NCBI GenBank assembly: GCA_012729315.1
Contig: JAAYDI010000036.1
Location: forward strand, 1 to 35,045
Length of the DNA stretch: 35,045 nt
DNA from: Planctomycetaceae bacterium
Lineage (GTDB): Bacteria > Planctomycetota > Planctomycetia > Pirellulales > Pirellulaceae
Direction of reading: 5' to 3'
Program-made: the position numbers and the translations under genes
Shown: positions 1 through 7,891 of the stretch, one piece after another
How the letters are laid out: each line of letters opens with the position of its first letter
How positions within the stretch are numbered: the stretch's first letter is position 1
The notes under the pieces: generated by a model
The model's database searches: none
The model's input: the letters and a program-made list of their open reading frames with translations, nothing else
Told to the model about the DNA's origin: nothing

Positions 1-7
1 ATCGTGG

Positions 8-98
8 ACGGTTCCCTACCCAGGGTGCGCCGCGAAGCGCGGCGACCCCTGGGCTTTGGAGTGTAACGCCTTCGGCGTATTCAGAAGCTCGGCATGAC
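8..98 (-). repeat. Dispersed palindromic repeat, copy A
   Basis: Reading on the minus strand, the unit holds a small hairpin (CGCCGAAGGCG), a constant linker TTACACTCC, and then a large imperfect palindrome whose arms are 19-34 and 38-53 around an AAG loop. The same order of elements recurs at 187-248 (+), 14721-14782 (+) and 34955-35024 (-). No convincing gene overlaps it. The structure resembles REP or MITE-like intergenic elements; its function is unknown. Confidence 0.75.
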
Positions 99-186
99 AT
101 GGGCGCGTTCTCACGGAAAGAGGCTGTACGCGGTTCACTTGGTGGTGGCGCTCGCCGGCCGGTTGCCTACTTGTCCACTGCCTTTG

Positions 187-248
187 CCGCGAAGCGGTTA
201 CACTCCGCAGCCCATAGGTTGCTGCGCAGCAGCGCACCCTGGGTTCCG
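187..248 (+). repeat. Dispersed palindromic repeat, copy B
   Basis: This copy starts with the mini-hairpin CCGCGAAGCGG, followed by TTACACTCC and the large palindrome. Its first 28 bases and the last 20 or so are identical to copy C at 14721-14782, while the left arm of the palindrome has diverged. It lies about 165 bases upstream of the first gene. I see no other feature in 1-412 apart from copy A and the ribosome binding site of that gene. Confidence 0.75.
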
Positions 249-412
249 TTATCGACACACGAACATACGCGATTGCTGCCACGATACCAGTTGCTTTTCA
301 CGTGCATGTGGCGCAAATGATGCAACTGGAGGGTACAATATCACACTGGTCAGAACTGGATTACCGGCTGGCACGAGTAACGCGGCCGCGCGGCCGTGCG
401 GAGTGATGCAAG

Positions 413-1447
413 ATGAAACGTCGCAGATTCCTGGTGGTGTCGACAATGGCGGCCGTGGCGGGCATGGCAGGTCGGTCAATGGCCGAAGAACCGGCAAGTG
501 CCTCGACACGCGGCATTATCCTCTATCCGTTCGACTTGACACTTGCCGACTGGCCCGAGCGGGCGGCCCGCGCGGGACTCACAACGATCGGCCTGCATGC
601 TGCCCGGCGGCTCGATGTGCTGGTGAAGTTCGTGCAGTCGGACCAGGGGCAGCAGTTCATTGAACGCTGCCGGAAGCTGGGCCTGCAGGTGGAGTACGAA
701 CTGCACGCCATGGGTGACCTGCTGTCGCGCGAATACATCAGCCAGGATATGAGCATGTTCCGTGTGGACGCCAGCGGGCAGCGCAATGCGGACTTCAATT
801 GCTGCCCGTCGCACCCGCGCGCTTTGGAGCTCATCGCCGAGGCGGCGGTGGAATACGCAAAACTGCTGACACCGACAACTCACCGCTTCTTCTACTGGCC
901 GGATGACGGGCGGGAATGGTGTCATTGTGACAAATGCCGGGGACTGTCGGCGAGTGAGCAGGCGCTGCTGGTCGAACACGCCATGCTCGATGCCCTGCGC
1001 AAGCACCATGATCCCGAAGCCATGGTGTGTCATATCGCCTACGGCCCCACCCTCGAAGCACCACGGCAGGTGCAGCCGCATCCGGGCGTGTTCCTCGAGT
1101 ATGCGCCCATCCGGCGCCAACATGATCGACCGTTCGAACAGCAGCGCGATCTGCCGCTGGTCGATCGCCTCGATATGCTCGACGCCAATCTGGAAGTCTT
1201 CCCACGCGACACCACCCAGGTACTGGAGTACTGGTTGGATGTGTCGCGGTTCTCAGCCTGGCAGCGCCCGGCAGTCAAGCTCCCCTGGCACCCGGAGGTC
1301 CTGCAGGCGGACCTGGAGAGCTATCGCCGGCGTGGCATTCAGCACATCACCAGTTTTGCCTGCTTCATCGATGCAGACTATGTCCGGCTGCACGGCGATC
1401 CGCAACCTGTGCTGATGGAGTACGGTGAGGCGCTGCGCGGAAAATGA
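413..1447 (+). CDS. Tat-exported DUF4838-like protein (putative barrel glycosidase)
   Basis: A 344-aa exported protein. The N-terminus MKRRRFLVVS followed by an Ala/Gly-rich stretch ending near SMAEE is a twin-arginine signal, with cleavage expected near residue 24-25. The rest reads like one (beta/alpha)-barrel domain. Around residues 160-177 is a WPDDGREW segment followed by Cys170-x-Cys172-x2-Cys175, which resembles the Cys-rich turn after the catalytic-face strand in DUF4838 proteins, a family related to GH20/GH67-type barrels. The start is supported by GGAG at 400-403, nine bases upstream. The SGNH hydrolase gene follows in the same direction 78 bases on, so the two may be cotranscribed. 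A carbohydrate-related role is inferred from fold and neighbours; substrate and activity are unknown. The family call is from motif recall, so it is moderate. Confidence 0.8.
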   Translation: MKRRRFLVVSTMAAVAGMAGRSMAEEPASASTRGIILYPFDLTLADWPERAARAGLTTIGLHAARRLDVLVKFVQSDQGQQFIERCRKLGLQVEYELHAMGDLLSREYISQDMSMFRVDASGQRNADFNCCPSHPRALELIAEAAVEYAKLLTPTTHRFFYWPDDGREWCHCDKCRGLSASEQALLVEHAMLDALRKHHDPEAMVCHIAYGPTLEAPRQVQPHPGVFLEYAPIRRQHDRPFEQQRDLPLVDRLDMLDANLEVFPRDTTQVLEYWLDVSRFSAWQRPAVKLPWHPEVLQADLESYRRRGIQHITSFACFIDADYVRLHGDPQPVLMEYGEALRGK

Positions 1448-1486
1448 CGAATGACCAATGACGAATGACGAATGACGAATGACGAA
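1445..1486 (+). repeat. 7-bp tandem repeat (TGACGAA), six units
   Basis: Six consecutive 7-base units lie between the DUF4838-like gene and the SGNH hydrolase gene; the second unit is TGACCAA and the others are TGACGAA. The first unit supplies the TGA stop of the upstream gene. Each junction creates ATGA, an overlapping start/stop. The array lies before the preferred SGNH start at 1526, so copy-number change would not alter either protein. Confidence 0.9.
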
Positions 1487-1525
1487 TGCTTGACGGCACA
1501 ACACCTGGGTACAAAGGAATATCGC

Positions 1526-2761
1526 ATGACACAGGGCAACAGCACACGTTGTAGTGAAGCAATCTCCGAAATGCCGTGCGGCCAGGTCGACGCGGGTACG
1601 ACCGGCCGGCGTTCATCTGGCACTCGTTCCCGCGTGCCATTTGTCGTGGGCATCCTGTTGCTGTGTGCGGCGCAGCCGTTGTTGTTGCGGGCGGATGATC
1701 CGCCGCGGGCATGGCATTTTTCGGCCGAGCAGCTGAAGCCGTTCTGGCAGTCGACGACGATGTACGGCGAGACGGTGTTGTTCGTGAAGCACGGGAGCGA
1801 CGAATTACCGCGTGCACCGTTGCTGTTCCCACCCACGCGGATTCTGTCGGTGCGCAGCGCGTCGGGCGAAGTGACATACGAGGAGGGTCGGGACTACACC
1901 TGGGAGGCGGGCAGCCGGGAGCTGGTGCTGCCTGCGGGCTCGCGCGTCGTCTGCAAGGCCCCGGCCGATCTGCGACGTCAGCCGGGCTCGCAGCCCTTCG
2001 CGCTGACGCATCGCGATGGGCAGGGCGAGATCCTCTTTGGTGGCGGGCATGAATACCACGACATGCAGACGATGGTGACGTACACGTACGACGCCATCTG
2101 GCCGGTGGCCGCGCCCACGCTGGCGCGGGAGCAACTGGCGCGCACGCTGGCCCGGCTGCAGGAGAAGAAGACGCTGAAGATCGCCCTGCTGGGCGACAGC
2201 ATCTCGACCGGCTGCAACGCCTCCGGCTGGGCGCGGGTGCCGCCCTATCAGCCTCCCTACCAGGACCTGCTGGTCCAGAATCTGCAGGCGGCGTACGGAG
2301 CGCGGGTGACGCTCGACAATTTCGCGGTGGGTGGTACCGACACGACGTGGGGACTGGCGAACATTGGCAAAGTCATCGACGCCGCACCCGATCTGGTGAT
2401 TCTGGCGTTCGGCATGAACGACTCCGCCGGCCGATCGGCCGAGGAGTATCAGGCCAACATCCGGTCGATGATGGACGCGGTGCGCAGCGCCAGGCCCGAC
2501 ACCGACTTCATTCTGCTCGCCACCATGCTGGGCAATCGGGACTGGATCGCACTTCAGCAGGAGTTGTTTCCTCAGTATCGCGACAAGCTGGCGGCACTCT
2601 GCGGGCCCGGTTGTGCGCTGGCTGATATGACGTCCGTCTGGGAAGAACTCCTGCGGCGCAAGAACGATTGGGACCTGACCGGCAACGGTGTGAACCATCC
2701 CAATGATTTCGGGCATCGGATCTACGCGCAGGTGCTGTCGGCTCTGCTGATTGCCCAGTGA
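1526..2761 (+). CDS. Secreted SGNH/GDSL-family hydrolase (probable carbohydrate esterase)
   Basis: A 411-aa protein with a long basic n-region and a hydrophobic segment (VPFVVGILLLCAAQPLLL) forming a Sec-type signal, ending near residue 55. An N-terminal beta-rich region of about 150 residues precedes the SGNH domain. Block I is LLGDSIS with nucleophile Ser225; block II is FAVGGTD; block III is FGMND with Asn298; block V is NHPND with His391. The usual Asp three residues before the catalytic His is not in register (NGVNH instead of DGxH). The start was chosen at 1526 because AAAGGA at 1513-1518 sits seven bases upstream; an in-frame ATG at 1472 lies inside the tandem repeat. Such proteins often remove acetyl groups from polysaccharides, which fits the neighbourhood but is inference. 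Confidence 0.85.
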   Translation: MTQGNSTRCSEAISEMPCGQVDAGTTGRRSSGTRSRVPFVVGILLLCAAQPLLLRADDPPRAWHFSAEQLKPFWQSTTMYGETVLFVKHGSDELPRAPLLFPPTRILSVRSASGEVTYEEGRDYTWEAGSRELVLPAGSRVVCKAPADLRRQPGSQPFALTHRDGQGEILFGGGHEYHDMQTMVTYTYDAIWPVAAPTLAREQLARTLARLQEKKTLKIALLGDSISTGCNASGWARVPPYQPPYQDLLVQNLQAAYGARVTLDNFAVGGTDTTWGLANIGKVIDAAPDLVILAFGMNDSAGRSAEEYQANIRSMMDAVRSARPDTDFILLATMLGNRDWIALQQELFPQYRDKLAALCGPGCALADMTSVWEELLRRKNDWDLTGNGVNHPNDFGHRIYAQVLSALLIAQ

Positions 2762-2791
2762 TGCGGCCGGTCGTGTGCTGGTGTGTGCGGG

Positions 2792-4360
2792 CTAGTTTGG
2801 TGGCAGCGGCGTGACGGCGCACTGGCTGTGGTTCGCCTCCGCCACCCAGGCCGGGTCGCCGTAGAGTCCGACATCCTGGATGTCGAACGGCTGGAAGCCG
2901 AGGTCCAGCGCCGGCGAGTCGGGCGCGAGTTGGAAATCTCGGTGCGCAGGGTCGACAAACAGAGGATCGGCGACGAGTGATTCGCGGTCCAGGCCGACCG
3001 CCTGCCACTCGGAGAAGCTGCGACGGTAGAACTGCAGCCGATCTGCGCCGGCCGTGTGCCAGTAGAGATTCTGATTCCACTCCCCCGGCGACTCACCTGC
3101 TGCCAGCCGTTCTTCGAGCGACCGTTCGCCGAGCGGGATGAGCAGTTCGCCCTGGGGCAGATAGACGATATTGCGGCGGAAGACACTCGGTCTGCGTTCC
3201 GCATACGGCCACAGGGCGTGGCTGGCTGACAGGGCGAAGATGTTGTTCTGGATCACGTGCTGGTGGCCGCCATTGTTGAACATCAGGCCGCCGCTCTGGG
3301 TGTTGTAGACCAGGTTGTTCTCCACGAGGTATTCGCCGCAGGTGGCGTCCAGGTAGATACCCCAGCCGAAGGCCGGCTGTGCGTATGGCCAGATGTCGTG
3401 AAACACGTTGTTCCGGATCACGCTGCCGGGCGAGGCCCCCAGGCAGTAGATCAATCCCGCGTCGCTCAGCACGCCGCGCGCCACCTGATGCACGTGGTTC
3501 CGCTCGATCACATTGTGGTGTGTGCGGTTCGGCGCATCGTTCCAGTTCCAGCCGATGCTGATGCCGGTGTAGTTGAGGTCGTGAATATCGTTGTTCGAGA
3601 TGCGGTTGTGGCTGCTTTGTGCGACCCAGACGCCGACGCCCGCGGCATAGACGTGTCCACCGTCATAAGTGTGATTGTTGTCTACGACGTTGTGCCGGGA
3701 CTCGGCCGCGTCGGTGGACGCCATCTGGGTCTCGCCGACGCGAATGCCGCCCGCTCCCAGATCCCAGAGCCGATTGCGGTCTACCCGGCACTCGCTGCAA
3801 CCGCGCCGCAGCCAGATACCATAGGTGCCCACGTGGGCGACCTCACACGCCTGGAGCGTGCAGTGGCGCGCCCCGTCGGCCACGATCGCCGCGGGTACTT
3901 CGACGGCTGCCTGCGTGCTGCTGTTGCCGCGCGGATCGAGCACCCAGTCGGTGTGGTGGAACGTCAGGCCGCGCAGGGTGACGTGGTCGACGAACTGGCC
4001 CTGGTCCGGATCGCCGTCGAGCCGCATCAGTTCGGTCAAGCGGGGTGCCACGACACGCGCGTCGGCCAACTGTTCACCCGGCAGGGGCCAATAACTCAGC
4101 ACGCCCGTGTCGCGGCTCAAATACCACTCGCCCGGTTGATCCAGCAGTTCGCGCGCGATCGGTCGATTCTGTACATCGGGAGGGCCCGGCAGGGTCTGCG
4201 CCACCCGATAATAGCCGGTGTTGGGGGACCGCGCACGTTGCCGCCGCTGGCCATTGACGAACAGCTGGCGAAAGCACCACTGCCGGCACCAGAACTCGGT
4301 TGTGAGACACCATGACCGGTCCTCCTCGTTGTGCTCCCATTCCTGAAGCGTTGCCCCAGG
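2792..4360 (-). pseudogene. Right-handed beta-helix protein, 5'-truncated
   Basis: The intact part encodes about 470 residues of a parallel beta-helix (pectate-lyase-like fold), shown by recurring N-N-x-aliphatic turns such as NVVDNN, NRISNND, NVIERN and NVIQNN-like segments. A family-typical lead-in, GEWYLSRDTGVLSYWP, is present. Upstream, the open frame continues through FRQLFVNGQ and PNTGYYR, which belongs to the same family, but it runs into a stop at 4361-4363. It contains no ATG or TTG; the only start-like codon is GTG at 4204, inside the conserved domain. The signal peptide and the first part of the domain are missing, and the roughly 210 bases up to the next gene are too short to hold them. 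I read it as a gene with a deleted 5' end. It lies downstream of the Gfo/Idh/MocA gene on the same strand. Confidence 0.7.
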
Positions 4361-4572
4361 CTACGGTGAGAACTGACCTTCGGCCAGACGACAGCCATCC
4401 CGGTACCGCACCCCTGGTGCAGGGTCGCCAACCTGACACAGGGTTCGCAGTGAGAAGTAAACCGTTGATGCGAAGTGGCTCACCGGTGGAACAAATGTCA
4501 AAACCGGCACCAGGGCCGTTTCTTCGGGCCTTTCACCACGCCAGGTTCCGCACTCCCCTTTCCGTCTGCCGG
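4361..4572. other. Intergenic region with no visible gene
   Basis: This stretch lies between the stop of the oxidoreductase gene and the truncated 5' end of the beta-helix gene. I find no signal peptide, ribosome binding site or beta-helix sequence in any frame, which supports deletion of the beta-helix 5' end over a simple frameshift. Confidence 0.6.
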
Positions 4573-5862
4573 TTACACGAACTTCGTGACGCCGGGCAGC
4601 GGGCATGGATAGGTCCCGTCGGGGTTCGGCTTGACGGGTGGCTCGGCGTCCCAGTTGTATTCCGGCAGGGAGAAGTCGAGTGTAGAGGCCATGGCCTGTT
4701 CCCACGTGATCTGCTCGCCGGTGTAGCAAACCATCTGAGCCAGGATTGCGAGCATGGAGCTGAGAATCATGTAGTTGCTGTTGTTGATCGGCTGGCCTTT
4801 GCGGATCGAGTCGAACAGGGCTTTGTGTTCGCTGTCGTACATGACCTCCCGTGACTTTTCAGCGCGCCAGGGATTGGCGCCTTCGATGCGGCAGCGGTCC
4901 GGCATGAAGGCTTTGCCCTTGGTGCCGAGAATGACGTCGGAGGTCTCGTTGAACGCGCAGCCGGGAATGTCGCGGCAGTACGCGTACATCCGCACGCCGC
5001 TGGCGTATTCGAAGACGACGCTGAAATGGTCGAACTGGTCGCCGTATTTGGGTTCCAGGCACACCTGGCGCCCGCCGAGTCCCCAGGCCTTGACGGGGGG
5101 CACGTCGCCCAGCGCCCAGGAGCCCTTGTCGATGCTGTGAATCAGCTGCTGCGCGGTCTGATCGCCGGAGAGCCAGTTGAAGTGGTACCAGTTCTGGAAC
5201 TGGTATTCCAGTTCGCTCCACTGCGGCTCGCGGTCTTTGGCGTAGTACGGGCCGCCCACATAGTTTTCCTGGACGGCGATGATCTCGCCGATCGCTCCGT
5301 CCTGGACCCGCTTCATCGTCTCGCATACCGCCTGGTCATAGCGCCAGCAGAGTCCGGAGACGATGGCCAATCCCTTCTGCCGGGCTTCTTCGCAGATGCT
5401 GGTGACGGCCTTGATGCCGGGCACGTCGAGGGCATGCGGCTTCTCGCAGAAGACATGCTTGCCCGCCGCGATCGCCGCGCCGAGGTGGGCGGGAATGAAG
5501 TGCGATGCCGGGGCGATCAGGACCACATCCACGTCGCTCTCAAGCACCTTCTTGTACGCGTCGAACCCGTGGAACAGATGGTCGTCGTCCACCTGCACCT
5601 GGTTCGGGTTCAACTCCTTCAATCGAGCGCGAGCGGGTGCCAGCCGATCTTCGAACAGGTCGGCCATGGCGACCAGTTTGACATCCTCCCCCGCGTTCAT
5701 CGCATTGGCGGCCGCCCCGCTGCCGCGTCCGCCGCAGCCGATCAGGCCCACTCGGAATCCGTCCGCACCCGCCGCGTGGGCCGACCGGGTGAGCGACAAG
5801 GTGGTCGTCAGGGCGGCGCCAGCCGCCAGGGAGGTCTTGAGGAAAGTACGGCGTGTAGTCAT
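4573..5862 (-). CDS. Tat-exported Gfo/Idh/MocA family oxidoreductase
   Basis: A 429-aa NAD(P)-dependent sugar or polyol dehydrogenase-like protein. The N-terminus TRRTFLK plus an Ala/Leu/Thr-rich h-region ending SAHAAG is a twin-arginine signal. The Rossmann fold begins FRVGLIGCGGRG near residues 34-45. The family motif CEKP lies near residue 139, and the C-terminal alpha/beta domain follows (GxxxR.. and QLIHSIDKG segments). Start at 5862 is preferred because GGAG lies nine bases upstream; an in-frame TTG at 5877 overlaps that site. Exported members are common in planctomycetes, and because Tat exports folded proteins the cofactor can be bound before export. Gene order (ceramidase-like, this gene, beta-helix) suggests one operon, with 93 bases to the upstream gene. 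The substrate cannot be read from sequence. Confidence 0.93.
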   Translation of the reverse strand: MTTRRTFLKTSLAAGAALTTTLSLTRSAHAAGADGFRVGLIGCGGRGSGAAANAMNAGEDVKLVAMADLFEDRLAPARARLKELNPNQVQVDDDHLFHGFDAYKKVLESDVDVVLIAPASHFIPAHLGAAIAAGKHVFCEKPHALDVPGIKAVTSICEEARQKGLAIVSGLCWRYDQAVCETMKRVQDGAIGEIIAVQENYVGGPYYAKDREPQWSELEYQFQNWYHFNWLSGDQTAQQLIHSIDKGSWALGDVPPVKAWGLGGRQVCLEPKYGDQFDHFSVVFEYASGVRMYAYCRDIPGCAFNETSDVILGTKGKAFMPDRCRIEGANPWRAEKSREVMYDSEHKALFDSIRKGQPINNSNYMILSSMLAILAQMVCYTGEQITWEQAMASTLDFSLPEYNWDAEPPVKPNPDGTYPCPLPGVTKFV

Positions 5863-5955
5863 GACAGTGAACTCCAAAGGTGAACGAATTGAACCGTGTT
5901 GATCGGGACGCGGGAAGAAACAGCTGGTCAGCGGCGGACGCCGCAGTGGTCTTGT

Positions 5956-7500
5956 TCAGTGGAGCTGGGGGGGCAGGTTCCCATACGTCCAGGCTCCGCC
6001 GAACGGTCCGTGCGGAGGCAGTGTCGGAATCGTGCCGGGCGTCATTTTGCGGGCCATGGCTATGGCGGCTTCCACCATCTGCCTGCCGGCGGTGATATCC
6101 AGGTTCGTGTAGGACGTCAGACGCGTTTCGTAGCCGCCGCCGTGTTCGCCAAACGCCTCCTCCGTCGGAATATACCCGACACAGGCGTTGGCTAGCGACA
6201 CCGGGAACGTCAGCGGGAAGTTGCTCCCGGCCTTGATGTCCAAGCCGAACTGGCAGAACACCTCGGCCGGCAGGCCGACCAGGAGTACCGGACCGACCTG
6301 CAGGGCCTGGACTTCCACAGGCACCCGCGGTTGCTTCTGGACGATGGCGTCCAGCATGACGGTCTCTTTGGCGAATGTCCAATCCGTGTGGCCTACCTCG
6401 GCGATATCTTTCTGCACCATCTCGAACGCTTGCTTGACACGCTCGGCATCTGGCGCGCGGCGCACGATATCCAACACCGTCTGATCAGCGCTGACCGGTC
6501 CCAGATCGCCGGCCGCCATGTCCAGCAGCACCTTGACCGCCTCGGCACCCACGCGACCGCCGACCAACCGGCACCAGGCCTCTCCTTCCGGGTTTACGTA
6601 CGGATTGAGATTGTTCACCTGCGTCACATCACCAGACGTCCCGGGCAGGAACACCACGACCACCTCCGGGCCAAAGGTGCCGCGGATGGTCTGCTCGAGG
6701 TAATAGATATAGTTGGCTGAAATCCCGCCGGGGTTGGTGGTGGCATGGCAGGCAAAGTTGACGATGCAGCCCAGCAGCTTGCCCTCCTGGTTCCACGCGC
6801 CGATCACTCCGACGTCGGGATCGGTCGGTCCGGCCGGCTCGATAATATCCGGATTGCCCTGGCCGGGATGGGTGTAGCTGATCCCGTTCCGCATCCGGAA
6901 CCGGCGGTTGAACGCCACTTTGTCCTCCGTCCCTTTACCGGCTCCACAGCGCGCGGCAACGCGCGCCGCGTCCGCCTGGCACACGGCCTCCACCAGTTTA
7001 TCGAGCGACTCCTGGTAGTATTCCATATTGACGCAGATCGTCTGTTCGTAGGCGAGTTTCTGCACGACGGGCGCGGCGTGATCGTACTCGCCTGGCATGA
7101 CCCCGCACAGGGGGCCGGAGGAGTGCGAGTGGGAGCCCGCGATGAGAATTGCCTTGGGCTCAATCCCGCACCGCTGGTGGATGGCTTTCCGCGCCGCCTC
7201 GACCATCTCCTCTTGCAGGCTGAGCGCATCCACGCCGACGATAGCCACGCGATTGGCACCGTCACCGAAGACAGCGGCGCGGATCTTGCACGGGTCGTGC
7301 ACCGATTGGTGGAACGCCTTGCCGTAGCCGCCAGGTGCCTCCATGCCGATCGCCGGCGTAATATCCGCTTCTGCAAAACCGGCAGTGAGTGGTACAGCGT
7401 TCGCAGCGCCGTCGTCGGCCACGGCCAGACCAGCAGCCAGGCCGCACGCGGCCATCAGGCCACCACACACGATGAGTTTCAGGAATTGACGCCGTTTCAT
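5956..7500 (-). CDS. Neutral/alkaline ceramidase-like exported protein
   Basis: A 514-aa protein starting MKRRQFLKLIV, a Tat-type signal with a Gly/Ala-rich h-region ending near LAVADD. The mature start (AGFAEADITP, then PGGYG) is the hallmark N-terminus of the neutral/alkaline non-lysosomal ceramidase family. The metal-binding SHSHSSGP motif is near residues 121-128, and NFACHATT supplies another conserved His; FLPGTSGDVTQ matches the conserved core. The family is zinc-dependent and includes N-acylsphingosine amidases, but many planctomycete and verrucomicrobial members have no proven substrate. It is shorter than true ceramidases and lacks their C-terminal immunoglobulin-like domain. AGGAG lies seven bases before the ATG. 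It probably shares an operon with the oxidoreductase just downstream. Confidence 0.88.
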   Translation of the reverse strand: MKRRQFLKLIVCGGLMAACGLAAGLAVADDGAANAVPLTAGFAEADITPAIGMEAPGGYGKAFHQSVHDPCKIRAAVFGDGANRVAIVGVDALSLQEEMVEAARKAIHQRCGIEPKAILIAGSHSHSSGPLCGVMPGEYDHAAPVVQKLAYEQTICVNMEYYQESLDKLVEAVCQADAARVAARCGAGKGTEDKVAFNRRFRMRNGISYTHPGQGNPDIIEPAGPTDPDVGVIGAWNQEGKLLGCIVNFACHATTNPGGISANYIYYLEQTIRGTFGPEVVVVFLPGTSGDVTQVNNLNPYVNPEGEAWCRLVGGRVGAEAVKVLLDMAAGDLGPVSADQTVLDIVRRAPDAERVKQAFEMVQKDIAEVGHTDWTFAKETVMLDAIVQKQPRVPVEVQALQVGPVLLVGLPAEVFCQFGLDIKAGSNFPLTFPVSLANACVGYIPTEEAFGEHGGGYETRLTSYTNLDITAGRQMVEAAIAMARKMTPGTIPTLPPHGPFGGAWTYGNLPPQLH

Positions 7501-7891
7501 CTGCTAACTCCTGTTTAGGTTGCGATGCTTGTTTTCGTTGTTTTGTCTTTCGTTATTTCGCGATTTGGGCTTCGCGGTTCGGCGTGCGGTTCGCCGGCAC
7601 CGTTCTTTACCATCTCCAATGATACCGTACCGGCTCGCCCCGCAACATCATCTGCTGAGCTTCCTTGTGCTGGCGATAGACCTCAGCGGTCGTGGCGGCG
7701 GGCAAGCGTGTGAGTCATGGCTGGATCTCAAACTGTTGTAACTGTCGAGTTCAGGTGTCTGCCTGCTGAACGCTCAATCCACGCACTCCGTACCCGCGCG
7801 CCGCAGCCAATCTGCTTCCCCTCCGACCTGAACACTGAACACTGAACACTGAACACAAAACACAAAAAAACAAAAAACAAACACTCCCCCC
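7501..7891. other. Intergenic region with low-complexity DNA
   Basis: About 390 bases separate the DUF6259-like glycosidase from the ceramidase-like gene. The part near 7520-7600 is T-rich and lower in GC than its surroundings. Short open frames here lack homology signals and ribosome binding sites. The 7828-7880 portion is a tandem repeat plus A-rich tract, listed separately. A promoter for the ceramidase operon could lie here, but I see no clear -35/-10 pair. Confidence 0.6.
7828..7880 (-). repeat. 7-bp tandem repeat (CTGAACA x4) with adjacent A-rich tract
   Basis: Four exact CTGAACA units occupy 7828-7855, followed on the plus strand by an A/C-only tract to about 7880. In the direction of transcription of the glycosidase gene, the T-rich tract comes immediately after its stop codon (7892-7894) and the repeat follows. 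The T-rich run may help end transcription, although there is no strong hairpin in front of it. Confidence 0.85.

Noticed and set aside
336-341. Possible -10 box upstream of the first gene
   Set aside because: The TACAAT near here lacks a suitable -35 partner at proper spacing, so I did not list it.
94-663. Open frame across the 5' repeat region into the first gene
   Set aside because: It translates the palindromic repeat and then overlaps the Tat protein out of frame; there is no ribosome site.
1445-1486. CRISPR array
   Set aside because: The units are 7 bases and contiguous, without spacers; none of the arrays in the window has repeat-spacer structure.
1472-1525. Upstream in-frame start for the SGNH hydrolase
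   Set aside because: The ATG lies in the heptamer array with no ribosome site; the ATG at 1526 has AAAGGA at good spacing.
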